A stretch of 64,000 bases of DNA from contig NZ_JAJCRR010000003.1 of NCBI RefSeq assembly GCF_020564355.1, positions 372,001 through 436,000 of the forward strand, written 5' to 3'. Below, piece by piece: positions 18,528-27,261 of the stretch. Positions within the stretch are counted from its first letter, which is position 1, and each line of letters starts with the position of its first letter. A program made the translations under genes and the position numbers. The DNA is from Lachnospira pectinoschiza. GTDB taxonomy: Bacteria; Bacillota; Clostridia; Lachnospirales; Lachnospiraceae. The notes under the pieces were generated by a model, which was given only the letters and a program-made list of their open reading frames with translations, was not told where the DNA came from and did not search any database.

Positions 18528-19671
18528 AAAAGAAATGACTATTCCAAATGTATCTGCGGCAACAGATGCGGAACAGTCACTTTCCAAATGTACTGACAAT
18601 AGTATAGTCAATCAGGATACGGATTTCAAGGGGTACGAGCAATCTTTTGAAGAAATGCAAAGGGAAATACTCAGACAGTTAGACCCTTCCTATCTGAAAA
18701 CAGTATCAATGACAACGCTGTATGATACGGTGTTTGAGGTTCAGACACCACTTATCGACGGTCTGCTCCAAAGGGGAACTTACCTTTTCGTAGGTTCCCC
18801 GAAAGTGGGAAAGAGCTTTATGATGGCACAGCTTGCCTATCATATCAGCACAGGCACACCGCTTTGGGAGTATAAGGTGCGTAAGGCAACGGTGCTTTAT
18901 TTTGCCCTTGAAGATGATTACCCACGTTTGCAGAAGCGATTGTTTCAGATGTTCGGTGCAAAGGAGACAGGCAATCTGTATTTCGCAACGGAATGTAAAA
19001 CGGTCAATGGCGGACTGGAAGAACAGATAAGAGGGTTTATGAGGGAACACCCAGACACAGGCTTGATTATCATAGACACCTTAAAGCGTGTGCGTGAAGC
19101 AGGCGGAGCAGATTACAGCTACGCAAGTGATTATGATGTTGTGGCAAGGCTGAAAGCGTTGGCAGACAGTTACAAGGTTTCAATGCTTATTGTTCATCAT
19201 ACACGCAAACAAAAATCGGAAGATATATTCGATATGATTTCAGGCACGAATGGTCTGATGGGTGCGGCAGACGGTGCATTTGTTCTCAGTAAGGACAAGC
19301 GTACTTCCAACAATGCCACACTTGATGTTGCTGGCAGAGACCAGCAGGATATGAAAATCCATCTTGTAAGGGACAGCGAGCGATTGGTGTGGAACTTTGC
19401 AAAATCGGAAACGGAGATGTGGAAAGAACCGCCCGAACCTCTGCTTGAGAAGATAGCGGATACGCTCTTTTCGGAAAGTGACAGATGGGAAGGAACTGCT
19501 TCGGAACTTTGCGAAAGGCTTGCGGTGGATATAAAGCCGAATGTACTTTCTTTAAGGCTCAGTATCAACGCAAGCAGGCTGTTTCGTGATTACGGTATCC
19601 GTTATCAGAACAGCCGCACACACGACGGAAGAAAGGTTTCACTTTGGAAAGAAACCGAGCAGACGGCGTGA
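18517..19671 (+). CDS. RepA-like RecA-fold ATPase
   Basis: A protein of about 384 residues with Walker A V-G-S-P-K-V-G-K-S-F-M (about residue 90) and Walker B L-I-I-I-D-T-L. A later I-V-H-H-T-R-K block is typical of the AAA_25/RepA hexameric helicase family found in plasmids and mobilizable elements. The role is probably replication or processing of the excised circular form. ATG 18517 is chosen because AAAGGAGAGG stands 7 nt before it; an ATG at 18511 is too close to that site. It overlaps the preceding gene by 11 nt. The last 70 residues resemble a winged-helix domain (L-C-E-R-L-A-V-D). Confidence 0.82.
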   Translation: MENKKEMTIPNVSAATDAEQSLSKCTDNSIVNQDTDFKGYEQSFEEMQREILRQLDPSYLKTVSMTTLYDTVFEVQTPLIDGLLQRGTYLFVGSPKVGKSFMMAQLAYHISTGTPLWEYKVRKATVLYFALEDDYPRLQKRLFQMFGAKETGNLYFATECKTVNGGLEEQIRGFMREHPDTGLIIIDTLKRVREAGGADYSYASDYDVVARLKALADSYKVSMLIVHHTRKQKSEDIFDMISGTNGLMGAADGAFVLSKDKRTSNNATLDVAGRDQQDMKIHLVRDSERLVWNFAKSETEMWKEPPEPLLEKIADTLFSESDRWEGTASELCERLAVDIKPNVLSLRLSINASRLFRDYGIRYQNSRTHDGRKVSLWKETEQTA

Positions 19672-20005
19672 CAAACGGTGTCAAAGGTGTCAATGTTTTT
19701 GAGAGCAGCACGCTGTGAAAAACATTGTCACCATCGTCACACTTTGACACCGGATAAAGTTTAGGGGAGTGTGCAGAGAGTGCCTTTTCAAAGGCGGCTC
19801 TTTGGTCTCGCCTGCTGGCTCGGTCGGTTCGCAGGCGTGTGTGCCACCGGCACACGCTCACCCCTCGGAGAGCCTTCGGAGAACGCAAAACCTGTTTACA
19901 GGTCGCATTTTTGATGGGTGTACCCGTCAAAAGTGCTTTTGCGTTACTTTTGACAAAAGTAACAAAACCTGAGAATGTTGAAATTTACAGATGGGAGATG
20001 AAAAA
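19672..20005. other. Non-coding region before the MobV gene, candidate oriT of element 1
   Basis: About 330 nt without a gene, visibly GC-richer than the surroundings. It contains inverted repeats such as GCGTGTGTGCC / GGCACACGC (19836-19859), TTTTGA / TCAAAA around GGGTGTACCC (19911-19932) and GTTACTTTT / AAAAGTAAC (19943-19964). A block of hairpins immediately upstream of a relaxase gene is the usual place of the transfer origin. The nick site cannot be named. Confidence 0.45.
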
Positions 20006-21166
20006 ATGCAGAGAACGATAAGTGCAATGGTCGGTAAAGGCTCGGTCAATCACAATAGCCGAAAGTTCCGAGCAGAAAATGTAGACGGAACTCGTACTCA
20101 TCTCAATATCGACTACTGCAATGAAAATATAAAGACAGTTTATCACGAATTGTTTGATGAAGCATTGGAAAGATACAATGCCAAGCAGATAAGGTCAGAC
20201 CGAAAGATAAAAGATTATTATGAAAAAATCCGAAGTTCCAAGCAGGAAAAACCGTTCCACGAAATCATTTTACAGGTGGGCGGTAAGGGAAATATGAACG
20301 CCGATACGGAAAACGGAGAACTGGCAAAGCAGATTTTAGATGAATACTATCAGGGTTTTCAGGAGCGAAATCCACAGCTTCGGGTGTTCTCGGCTCATCT
20401 GCATATGGATGAAGCTACACCACATCTGCACATAGATTTTGTACCTTTTACCACAGGCAGCAAGCGTGGACTTGATACAAGAGTGTCACTAAAGCAGGCT
20501 CTTGCAACGCAAGGTTTTAAGGGCGGCAGTCGTGGCGATACGGAGTGGTCGCAATGGATACAGTCCGAAAAAGAACAGCTTGCGGCGGTGATGGAACGTT
20601 ATGGGATTGAGTGGGAACATTTAGGCACACACGAAAAACATCTTTCTGTTTTGGATTATAAAAAGCAGGAAAGAGAAAAAGAAGTGGCGGCATTAGGTGC
20701 GAAAATCGAGCAGAAACAGATTGAATTTGATGTGTTGTCGGAACGAGTATTGAACTATGATAAGGCAAAAGACGAGCTGTCAAATCTTGAAATAGAGCTT
20801 GATACTGCACCGAAATATCAGTTGCCAGAACCAGAGAAATTTATGACTGCAAAGGCATATAAAACCAAAATGGCAGAGCCGGTTGTAAGGAAATTGAAGC
20901 AACTTGTCAAAACGGTGCTTGCCCGCTGCTTTGAGGGGTGGGACAACTATCATAGGCTGAATACAGCGAATGCACAGTTATACCGCACCAATCAGCGTTT
21001 GGAGAAAGTCAATGAAAGATTGACCGAAGAAAACAAAATCCTAAAAGCAGAAAATAAAGATTACAGCCTGCTCCGTAAGGTTTTTGGTCGCAAACAGATA
21101 GATGATTTGTTGGAGCAGGCAAGAACAGTTAAAGGTCGCAAGCGTGATAATACACGATCACGATAG
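20006..21166 (+). CDS. mobV: MobV-family relaxase (Pre/Mob)
   Basis: A 386-residue relaxase of the Pre/MobV family. The N-terminus S-A-M-V-G-K-G-S-V-N-H-N-S-R and the metal-binding motif H-L-H-M-D-E-A-T-P-H-L-H-I-D (about residues 131-144) are diagnostic. The C-terminal third is a coiled coil rich in E, K and L. It nicks oriT and pilots the strand for transfer with a helper conjugation machine. ATG 20006 has GGGAGATG upstream and begins the conserved sequence. It is followed 26 bp later by tnpV. Confidence 0.93.
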   Translation: MQRTISAMVGKGSVNHNSRKFRAENVDGTRTHLNIDYCNENIKTVYHELFDEALERYNAKQIRSDRKIKDYYEKIRSSKQEKPFHEIILQVGGKGNMNADTENGELAKQILDEYYQGFQERNPQLRVFSAHLHMDEATPHLHIDFVPFTTGSKRGLDTRVSLKQALATQGFKGGSRGDTEWSQWIQSEKEQLAAVMERYGIEWEHLGTHEKHLSVLDYKKQEREKEVAALGAKIEQKQIEFDVLSERVLNYDKAKDELSNLEIELDTAPKYQLPEPEKFMTAKAYKTKMAEPVVRKLKQLVKTVLARCFEGWDNYHRLNTANAQLYRTNQRLEKVNERLTEENKILKAENKDYSLLRKVFGRKQIDDLLEQARTVKGRKRDNTRSR

Positions 21167-21192
21167 ACAAAAATCACAGGAGGAAAAGGAAA

Positions 21193-21570
21193 ATGACAAA
21201 GACAATTTTTGAAGAAATGGGCGGAACTTATAGACAGGTGGGTGATTATTTATTGCCGAACATCACAGTACCAGCCGAAGAAGAAATAGAGCCGATTGGT
21301 TTATGGGGGAAACGACATGCAAGGCATTTAAAGGAACACTATAAAGTGTTATATATGAACCTGCTGACAAGCGGAAAGCTGCATAGTTATCTTGCAGAAG
21401 TCGATAAGCAAGCAGAGGATATGTTTCTTCGACTGGTAAAGGAATATGCCGACAGACAAGATGTGACGGAACAATTAAAGAAAGATAATCCCTACGAATG
21501 GATTGGAAGAATGAATAATATTCAGGCTTGTGTGAGGGAAGTTGTAGGAACGGAGTTGATTTACACATAA
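21193..21570 (+). CDS. tnpV: TnpV family protein
   Basis: This 125-residue protein is of the TnpV type known from Tn4451-like and other clostridial mobilizable elements. Residues W-G-K-R-H-A-R-H-L-K-E and the all-helical remainder, ending in a V-R-E-V-V-G-T-E-L-I-Y pattern, match the sister at 29491-29865. Its function is unknown; it is not a transposase by sequence. The ribosome site AGGAGGAAAAGG precedes the start. It closes the mobility module, and the cargo begins after it. Confidence 0.8.
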   Translation: MTKTIFEEMGGTYRQVGDYLLPNITVPAEEEIEPIGLWGKRHARHLKEHYKVLYMNLLTSGKLHSYLAEVDKQAEDMFLRLVKEYADRQDVTEQLKKDNPYEWIGRMNNIQACVREVVGTELIYT

Positions 21571-21715
21571 GCGTTTTACGGTATGGTGCTCCTGCGTTTG
21601 CTGGAGTGCTGTGGTTGTGGTTGTAAAGAGGTTGTGAAAGATTGAATTTCGTAATGGTTGGATGTATAATTAGGAAGTGAAAATTTTAATTTGCACTTCC
21701 ATAAGGTGAAATGTA

Positions 21716-21975
21716 TTGACACAAAAAATACAGTATGATAGTATTGCCATTAGAAGAAAGAAAGGCACATTTTGTGTAAGGTGAGGAAATGATTAATAGA
21801 TAATTTGATTTAAGTAAGACACATATAGTTATTGAGCCTGTAGAGAATAGGTTTGTTTTGTGTACGCTTAAGTTGGATTATCGCAAGAGGCATTTCCTTT
21901 GTTTTCCTTTTGGAAAAGAAATAAGGGTCTATTTAGCGAGTCTATTTTTGCGTATGCAAAAAAGACTCGTTTTTG
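21716..21975 (+). promoter_or_regulatory. Promoter and attenuator leader of the ABC-F gene
   Basis: TTGACA (21716-21721) and TAGTAT (21739-21744) with 17-bp spacing start a leader of about 270 nt. Near its end CGAGTCT / AGACTCG (21937-21943, 21963-21969) with an inner TTTTTGC / GCAAAAA stem and a following T-run form an intrinsic terminator 48 nt before the gene. A four-codon reading frame lies early in the leader. This is the layout of drug-inducible attenuation known for ABC-F genes. Confidence 0.75.
21789..21803 (+). CDS. Four-codon leader peptide (M-I-N-R)
   Basis: ATG-ATT-AAT-AGA-TAA follows AAGGTGAGG at ribosome-site distance in the ABC-F leader. Stalling of a ribosome on such a mini-frame by an antibiotic could prevent formation of the terminator at 21937-21975. 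No other role is likely for so short a frame. The assignment rests on position and ribosome site only. Confidence 0.5.
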   Translation: MINR

Positions 21976-22023
21976 TGTGTTCAAAATAATAATTGGCTCA
22001 GACTTCGAAAAGGAGAAACTTTA

Positions 22024-23568
22024 ATGTTGCAGATAAAAAAATTAAATTTAACACATAAAAAAGACCTGAGAATAATTCTTAATGATTTCAACCTTGTGCT
22101 AAATGATGGAGATAAGGCAGTTATTATTGGAGAAGAGGGAAATGGGAAATCGACATTAATGAAGTGGATATACAATCCGTCGCTTGTAGAAAACTATATA
22201 GAAGCAGATGGGGAAAGGATAATGGGACACGAACGTCTTGGTTATCTTCCGCAGGAGATGCTCGATGAAGATAAGGAAAAAACAATATACGAATATTTTT
22301 CTGAAGAGGAAATATTCTGGGAGAAAACGCCTAAAGAATTGTCTGTTATTGCGGGAAAATTTGGAATGAAAAATGATTTTTTCTACAGTAACCAGACAAT
22401 GGGTAGTCTTTCAGGAGGCGAAAAAGTCAAGACACAACTTATGAGGCTTTTCATTCGCGATGTTTCTGTGCTGTTGTTGGACGAACCTTCCAATGACATC
22501 GACATTGCGACGCTTACATTACTGGAAAAAATCATAAATGACTGGAAGCACATTGTGCTTTTTATTTCACACGATGAAACGCTGATAGAGCGTACTGCCA
22601 ACATGGTGATACATATCGAGCAGATTATACGAAAAACAAAGGCGAGATATACCGTGGCAAAGCTTCCCTATAGACGCTATGTGGAAGAACGGCTTCATAA
22701 ATTTGAAATCCAAAAACAGCGGGCACTGAGTGACCGTAGGGAGAAAAAGATTCGCGATGAAAAATATCAAAGAGTTATGCAGAGTGTACAAGGTGCATTA
22801 AGAAGTTGTACCAGACAAGCACCGTCTGTTGCCAAAAACTTAAAGGACAAAATGCATACGGTTAAGGCAATGGAACGAAGATTTGAAAAAGAAGATGAAA
22901 ATATGACTCAGATGCCGGAACAGGAAGAAGCAATCTTTGTCAAATTAGGGGATGAAAACTCACACATTCCCGCAGGAAAAACGGTCATAGAATATGAACT
23001 TTCAAAGCTTGTGACTCCGGATGGCAAAAGAATTTTAGCAGAAGGAATTCATTTAAAAATAAAAGGTTCAGAAAAAATCTGTATGATAGGAGCCAACGGG
23101 GCAGGAAAAACGACTCTTCTAAAAAAGATAGCGGAAGAACTCCTAAATCGGAATGACATTAAAGCAGAATATATGCCTCAAACTTATGAAGACCTGCTGG
23201 ATTTGGATGTTACACCGGTTGATTACCTTGATAAAACAGGAGATAAAGAAGAGCGTACAAGAATTAGAACATACCTTGGTTCACTTAAATACACACCAGA
23301 TGAAATGGAGCATCCGATTCGGGAGTTATCAGGCGGACAAAAGGCGAAAGTGCTTCTCTTGAGGATGAGCTTAAGTGGTGCAAATGTTCTTATTCTGGAT
23401 GAACCGACAAGAAATTTTTCACCATTGTCCGGTCCGGTAATAAGAAAAATGCTCCGAGAATTTCCGGGGGCTGTCATTAGCATTTCTCACGATAGAAAGT
23501 ATATTGAAGAGGTGTGCGATAAAATATATCAGCTAAATCCTAATGGATTACAGCTAATTGGTGATTGA
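22024..23568 (+). CDS. ABC-F family ATPase, probable ribosomal protection protein
   Basis: A protein of about 514 residues with two ABC modules and no membrane segment. Walker A motifs are G-E-E-G-N-G-K-S-T (about residue 36) and G-A-N-G-A-G-K-T-T (about 356). Signatures are L-S-G-G-E-K and L-S-G-G-Q-K; Walker B motifs are L-L-L-D-E-P-S-N-D-I-D and L-I-L-D-E-P-T-R-N-F-S. The linker between modules (about 190-320) is basic and helical, as in antibiotic-resistance ABC-F proteins that dislodge drugs from the ribosomal tunnel. The upstream attenuator and the neighbouring lincosamide-transferase-like gene support a resistance role. The drug spectrum cannot be read. ATG 22024 has an AAGGAG site; a longer frame from 21973 crosses the attenuator tail. 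Confidence 0.85.
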   Translation: MLQIKKLNLTHKKDLRIILNDFNLVLNDGDKAVIIGEEGNGKSTLMKWIYNPSLVENYIEADGERIMGHERLGYLPQEMLDEDKEKTIYEYFSEEEIFWEKTPKELSVIAGKFGMKNDFFYSNQTMGSLSGGEKVKTQLMRLFIRDVSVLLLDEPSNDIDIATLTLLEKIINDWKHIVLFISHDETLIERTANMVIHIEQIIRKTKARYTVAKLPYRRYVEERLHKFEIQKQRALSDRREKKIRDEKYQRVMQSVQGALRSCTRQAPSVAKNLKDKMHTVKAMERRFEKEDENMTQMPEQEEAIFVKLGDENSHIPAGKTVIEYELSKLVTPDGKRILAEGIHLKIKGSEKICMIGANGAGKTTLLKKIAEELLNRNDIKAEYMPQTYEDLLDLDVTPVDYLDKTGDKEERTRIRTYLGSLKYTPDEMEHPIRELSGGQKAKVLLLRMSLSGANVLILDEPTRNFSPLSGPVIRKMLREFPGAVISISHDRKYIEEVCDKIYQLNPNGLQLIGD

Positions 23569-23652
23569 TAACAAAAAGGATGAAAGACTGACAAATTTCA
23601 GGCTTTTAGTGAGTTGGAAAGCATACAAAGATTTGAATTTGGAGGATAGATT

Positions 23653-24150
23653 ATGGTACGTACAGAAGATGCATGTGAAATTATAAAATATGCTTTGCAA
23701 AACGAAATTAAAGTATATTTAGATGGCGGATGGGGTGTTGATGCACTTCTTAAAAGAGAATCAAGAATACACAATGATATTGATTTGTTTGTTGAACTGA
23801 AACATTATCATGATTATATTTATGTGATTAAGCAGCATGGATTTGAGGAAGTAAATACTGATTATACAACGGATGGTCATACTGTCTGGAAAGATGATAA
23901 ACAAAGAATCATTGATTTACATTGTTTTGAATTTACAGATGACGGAATTGTTTATGAGGGAGATATATTTCCATCAAAAACTTTTTCCGGTATTGGAAAA
24001 GTTGGAGATATAACTGTTTCTTGTATTGAACCATTGAGTCAGGTAATGCTTCATTTGGGATATGAACACGATAAAAATGATGTGCATGATGTGATGCTGT
24101 TGTGTGAAACATTTCAAATAGCAATACCAGATGAATATAAGGAAAAGTAA
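23653..24150 (+). CDS. Lnu-like lincosamide/aminoglycoside nucleotidyltransferase
   Basis: This 165-residue protein has the minimal nucleotidyltransferase pattern: Y-L-D-G-G-W-G-V-D-A-L-L followed by H-N-D-I-D-L-F-V, giving the GG and D-x-D metal-binding residues. A later D-L-H-C-F-E and a C-terminal H-D-V-x-L-L-C-E follow. Size and the D-G-G-W-G-V-D wording fit the small LnuA/LnuC group, which adenylylate lincosamides, rather than the larger ANT enzymes. The ribosome site is GGAGG. Together with the ABC-F gene it makes a two-gene cargo likely directed at ribosome-targeting drugs. Activity is inferred, not shown. Confidence 0.78.
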   Translation: MVRTEDACEIIKYALQNEIKVYLDGGWGVDALLKRESRIHNDIDLFVELKHYHDYIYVIKQHGFEEVNTDYTTDGHTVWKDDKQRIIDLHCFEFTDDGIVYEGDIFPSKTFSGIGKVGDITVSCIEPLSQVMLHLGYEHDKNDVHDVMLLCETFQIAIPDEYKEK

Positions 24151-24249
24151 AATTTCAGTTTTGTGTTGAATCTCTAAGCAAAATAGCTTATAATTTGACA
24201 TGCTACATATAGTTATTATCCACAGTTATCGAGTAGGTGTTATCAATGC

Positions 24250-24271
24250 CGATAACAAAATGATAACATTA
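24250..24271. repeat. Right arm-type integrase sites of element 1
   Basis: Tandem 11-bp units CGATAACAAAA and TGATAACATTA lie 97 nt before the att core at 24369. They match the left pair at 15710. The rest of 24151-24368 shows no gene. Confidence 0.62.
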
Positions 24272-24368
24272 GCTCGTATAGGCAGGATAATATGGATATA
24301 TCAAATAATCAAAAGAACGAGAAACATTACAGAGAATAATTCCTAAACAAAAAGCGTTAGTCTTTGTA

Positions 24369-24380
24369 GAGTTTGAATAA
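24369..24380. other. att core copy 2
   Basis: GAGTTTGAATAA, identical to the guaA end. It is the right border of element 1 and the left border of the NACHT unit. Confidence 0.85.
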
Positions 24381-24558
24381 TTTCAATTTGACTCTGATTA
24401 TTTTATATGGCAGGTAGTCTATAGGATTGCCTGCTGTATTCTTATTGTTGCAAATGTAAGATCGTTTTTGTTGCCATTGGAGTTGATAATTGTCAAAAGA
24501 TTAATATAAAAGGTTAAGTGCCTTTTAGTATAATTATAAAGGAACATAGGAGGAAATT

Positions 24559-26385
24559 ATGGCTGAAGAAATTAATGTAAATAAGATAAGTGCAGAAGTG
24601 ATTAGTGAGTTGGCAAAAAATACAGCGTGTTTTGTTGTTAAAAAATTAGGTAAAGTATATAAAGATATTGTAAACAAGGAAGATATCGACTATGGTACTG
24701 CGTTTGAGAAATATTTACTAGAAGCGGAACAGCATATAGGCATGGCTAAAACTATTTTATATGGACAAACTCCACATTATCTGTATTCTTTTTTTGAGTG
24801 TATGGGAATAAGTAATCGGCAACATATTATTGATACGTCCAATGTGAATAATATATTGGATATAGGGAATAAAATAATTATCACAGGTACTGGTGGAATA
24901 GGAAAAAGCATGTTGATGAAACACTTTTTTTTAAATACTATACATGCAACATCATATATACCTATATTGGTAGAATTAAGGGGATTGAATGAGTATATAC
25001 CAGAAAATATATCTATTGAAAAGTATATATATAACACACTTGGAATTTTTGGATTTAAGCTTGAGGAAGAATATTTTAGATATAGTTTAGAAACGGGGTG
25101 TTATGTAATTTTATTTGATGGTTATGATGAAGTGAAGAATGCAAATGCACAAAAGGTAACGCAAGAAATAATTGATTTCAGCAACAAATATTCTGAGAAT
25201 CATATTATTTTGTCTTCTAGACCGTTAGATGAATTTGTAGGCTGGTCAGACTTCAAAGAATATTCAGCAATTGCTTTAAACAAAGAACAAGCGTTATCTT
25301 TAATTTCTAAATTAGATTATGATATAGAAATAAAAAATAAATTCTATAAGCAATTGGATGAAGAATTATTTGAAAAGTATGAATCCTTCGCCTCTAATCC
25401 CTTACTATTAACGATAATGTTGATGACTTTTGAAGAACGAGTTTCGATACCGGATAGCAAGACGGATTTTTATGAGCAGGCCTTTTCAGCTCTATTTCAC
25501 AAACATGATGCTATGAAAAAGGGTAAATACAAAAGGGAGAAACTATCTGGGCTGGGGTATGAAGATTTTAAAAAAGTATTCTCGTATTTTTGCTTTAGAT
25601 CTTTCTTTAAAAATCAATATGAATTTACAGAAAAAAGTGCTTTAGAGAATATACAAAAAGCTAAAGAGAAAGTGTATTCTTATGGTACTTTTAGAGAAAG
25701 TGACTACTTGGAGGATATGACAAAAGCAGTGTGTATGTTGGTACATGAAGGATTAAATTATCGCTTTTCACATAGATCGTTCCAAGAGTACTTTGCAGCT
25801 GTTTATACAACACAGTTGAGTGATGAAGAACAACGTCAGTTTATTTTATCTTGGTTGAGAGCAATGTCTGGGAGAATGACTACAGATTTTCTTGACATAT
25901 TATGTGAACTCCAGCCAGATAGATTTATGAAGAATATTTTGTACAATCCACTTTGTGAGTTATACGATTTATATGAGGCAAATGGATGTTCCGAGGATTG
26001 GTTTATAGAATATATGTATTCAGGAATATCAGTTCATTTTTCTGAAAATCGAGGGGAAAGAATATACGTCCAGATTAATCAAGCATACTACCACACGATA
26101 TTTGTATGTATGTTGCATTATTTGCATTATGAGTATGTAGATATGGAATGTGATGAGGAGTATGGAGAAACTATTAGTGAATTAAAAGAGAAATATGGGA
26201 AAAAAGTTGTGCAAATAGGAATAACGTTTGAACAACTTAGGGAGGACGCATTATATGATAAGGTAAAGAGAGCAATAAAGTGGGTAACACAAAGAATGAA
26301 TTATGTTTTTGGTGAATTAGATAAAATAGATATTAATACTTTTGGAAAAAAGAGAAAATTTGAATCCATGTTAGATGAATTGTAA
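24559..26385 (+). CDS. NACHT-domain STAND NTPase, putative antiphage protein
   Basis: A 608-residue protein. The N-terminal helical part (1-105) is of unknown type. The NACHT NTPase follows with Walker A G-T-G-G-I-G-K-S (about residue 110), Walker B V-I-L-F-D-G-Y-D-E-V (about 183) and sensor I-L-S-S-R-P-L-D. A winged-helix part with F-S-H-R-S-F-Q-E-Y-F-A-A lies at about 410-425. The last 180 residues lack visible LRR or TPR repeats and could be a short effector or sensor domain. Bacterial NACHT proteins of this size protect against phages. It has its own TATAAT (24529) and an AGGAGGAAAT site, and is AT-rich relative to the host genes. It is the only gene in its unit. Confidence 0.88.
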   Translation: MAEEINVNKISAEVISELAKNTACFVVKKLGKVYKDIVNKEDIDYGTAFEKYLLEAEQHIGMAKTILYGQTPHYLYSFFECMGISNRQHIIDTSNVNNILDIGNKIIITGTGGIGKSMLMKHFFLNTIHATSYIPILVELRGLNEYIPENISIEKYIYNTLGIFGFKLEEEYFRYSLETGCYVILFDGYDEVKNANAQKVTQEIIDFSNKYSENHIILSSRPLDEFVGWSDFKEYSAIALNKEQALSLISKLDYDIEIKNKFYKQLDEELFEKYESFASNPLLLTIMLMTFEERVSIPDSKTDFYEQAFSALFHKHDAMKKGKYKREKLSGLGYEDFKKVFSYFCFRSFFKNQYEFTEKSALENIQKAKEKVYSYGTFRESDYLEDMTKAVCMLVHEGLNYRFSHRSFQEYFAAVYTTQLSDEEQRQFILSWLRAMSGRMTTDFLDILCELQPDRFMKNILYNPLCELYDLYEANGCSEDWFIEYMYSGISVHFSENRGERIYVQINQAYYHTIFVCMLHYLHYEYVDMECDEEYGETISELKEKYGKKVVQIGITFEQLREDALYDKVKRAIKWVTQRMNYVFGELDKIDINTFGKKRKFESMLDEL

Positions 26386-26394
26386 TAATGCTCA

Positions 26395-26416
26395 TGGCAA
26401 CACTTTGGCAACAGAA
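26395..26416. repeat. Right arm-type sites of the NACHT unit
   Basis: TGGCAACACTT and TGGCAACAGAA, two 11-bp tandem units, lie 99 nt before the att core at 26516. They match the right-end pair of element 3 (48601-48622). Confidence 0.62.
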
Positions 26417-26515
26417 AATCAGTAAGCCAAAATAAAATGTGTAAATGAAGAAAAATATCGGCAGATTTTTAATGAAAATCAAACAAAATAGTTTAATACA
26501 AAACAACAACTTGCC

Positions 26516-26527
26516 GAGTTTGAATAA
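26516..26527. other. att core copy 3
   Basis: GAGTTTGAATAA. It is the right border of the NACHT unit and left border of element 3. Confidence 0.85.
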
Positions 26528-26534
26528 TTTTCAA

Positions 26535-26580
26535 AAGCTCGCAAAGCCTAGTAAAATGGGCATTTGCGGGCTTGTTTTTT
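26535..26580 (+). terminator. Terminator at the left end of element 3
   Basis: AAGCTCGCAAA / TTTGCGGGCTT (26535-26545, 26563-26573) forms an 11-bp stem with one G-T pair and is followed by GTTTTTT. It stands 7 nt after the att core, the position the guaA terminator would occupy. Confidence 0.88.
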
Positions 26581-26586
26581 GTCTTG

Positions 26587-26608
26587 TGGTACTAAAATGG
26601 TACTAAAG
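26587..26608. repeat. Left arm-type integrase sites of element 3
   Basis: TGGTACTAAAA and TGGTACTAAAG, two 11-bp tandem units, start exactly 59 nt after the att core, as in element 1 despite a different unit sequence. Confidence 0.65.
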
Positions 26609-26632
26609 TGAGCTGTGCGTGAATAGTTTCAT

Positions 26633-27181
26633 TTACGCTTGAGGCCATGTTATTTTCCACTCAAAATATTCGTTAGGAGAAATCTCTCCATTATTTAATT
26701 TCGTTTTCATTTCACACCATTCCGTAAGGAAATCATTTACCAATCCATATTCAAAAGTTAATGCGACAGGTGAGCCTGCACTTTCATAATCATCTTCATT
26801 GTAAGTTGGTCTGGCAGCCTCGGAAGGTTTTGCCGGAGTCATTGCAGTCAGATGAATCAGGTTGCCGGGAGCTGTGTACTCTGGGAATCTTGTACCTTTT
26901 CCACGTGCAGGAAGTGATGTGGCACTTTCTTCAAGCCAGAAAAGTGTTTCGATAATATCTTCAGCAGCACCAAGGCTGTAATCAGAGATTGCCTTGTAAT
27001 TGCAGTGCAAAGCATCAGCAAGTTTTAGAATCATATCTTCACCGGGAATGCGGGCACCGGTTTCATACTGGGATATGCGGACAGACATATTTTTGCCTTC
27101 AAAGCCAAGTGCACCGCCCAGCTCATCCATTGTCATTTTACGGAATACCCGTATTTTCTTTATTCGTTCACCAATTGTCAT
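26633..27181 (-). CDS. XRE-family HTH regulator of element 3
   Basis: This 182-residue protein has an N-terminal HTH (M-T-M-D-E-L-G-G-A-L-G-F with R-I-S-Q-Y-E-T-G-A-R-I-P) and a C-terminal segment ending near E-W-K-I-T-W-P. Length, HTH wording and divergent position relative to xis-int match the regulator of element 1 (15943-16473). It probably represses excision and mobilization through the TCTATACGA sites in the intergenic region. The start has an AGGTGACT-like site. Confidence 0.87.
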   Translation of the reverse strand: MTIGERIKKIRVFRKMTMDELGGALGFEGKNMSVRISQYETGARIPGEDMILKLADALHCNYKAISDYSLGAAEDIIETLFWLEESATSLPARGKGTRFPEYTAPGNLIHLTAMTPAKPSEAARPTYNEDDYESAGSPVALTFEYGLVNDFLTEWCEMKTKLNNGEISPNEYFEWKITWPQA

Positions 27182-27261
27182 AGTGTAGTCACCTCCGTTT
27201 ATCTGTCCCTGATGGACTGTTAAAGACAGTATAACACGAAAAAAATGAAAATGGAATTTTT

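Larger units (their letters stand above)
15651..24380. mobile_element. Integrative mobilizable element 1 (8.7 kb) with resistance-type cargo
   Basis: The element is bounded by att cores at 15639 and 24369 and carries xre (minus), xis, int, a MobC-like gene, a RepA-like ATPase, a MobV relaxase, tnpV, then an ABC-F gene and a nucleotidyltransferase gene. It has no conjugation (type IV secretion) genes, so it would need a helper to move between cells. Arm-type repeats lie 59 nt inside the left core (15710-15731) and 97 nt inside the right core (24250-24271). The mobility genes look higher in GC than the cargo, suggesting different origins. Confidence 0.85.
24381..26527. mobile_element. Integrase-less NACHT unit flanked by att cores (CIME-like remnant)
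   Basis: This 2.1-kb segment lies between att cores at 24369 and 26516. It carries only a NACHT gene and right-end arm sites (26395-26416). The right end resembles that of element 3 over more than 50 nt. No left arm pair, terminator copy or integrase is present, so it looks like the right end of an element 3-like ancestor whose mobility half was lost. It could still be moved by an integrase supplied in trans. Confidence 0.75.

Noticed and set aside
24470..24478. TTGTTGCCA as a left arm site of the NACHT unit
   Set aside because: It is single, inverted and 90 nt from the core, so it does not fit the paired 59-nt rule.
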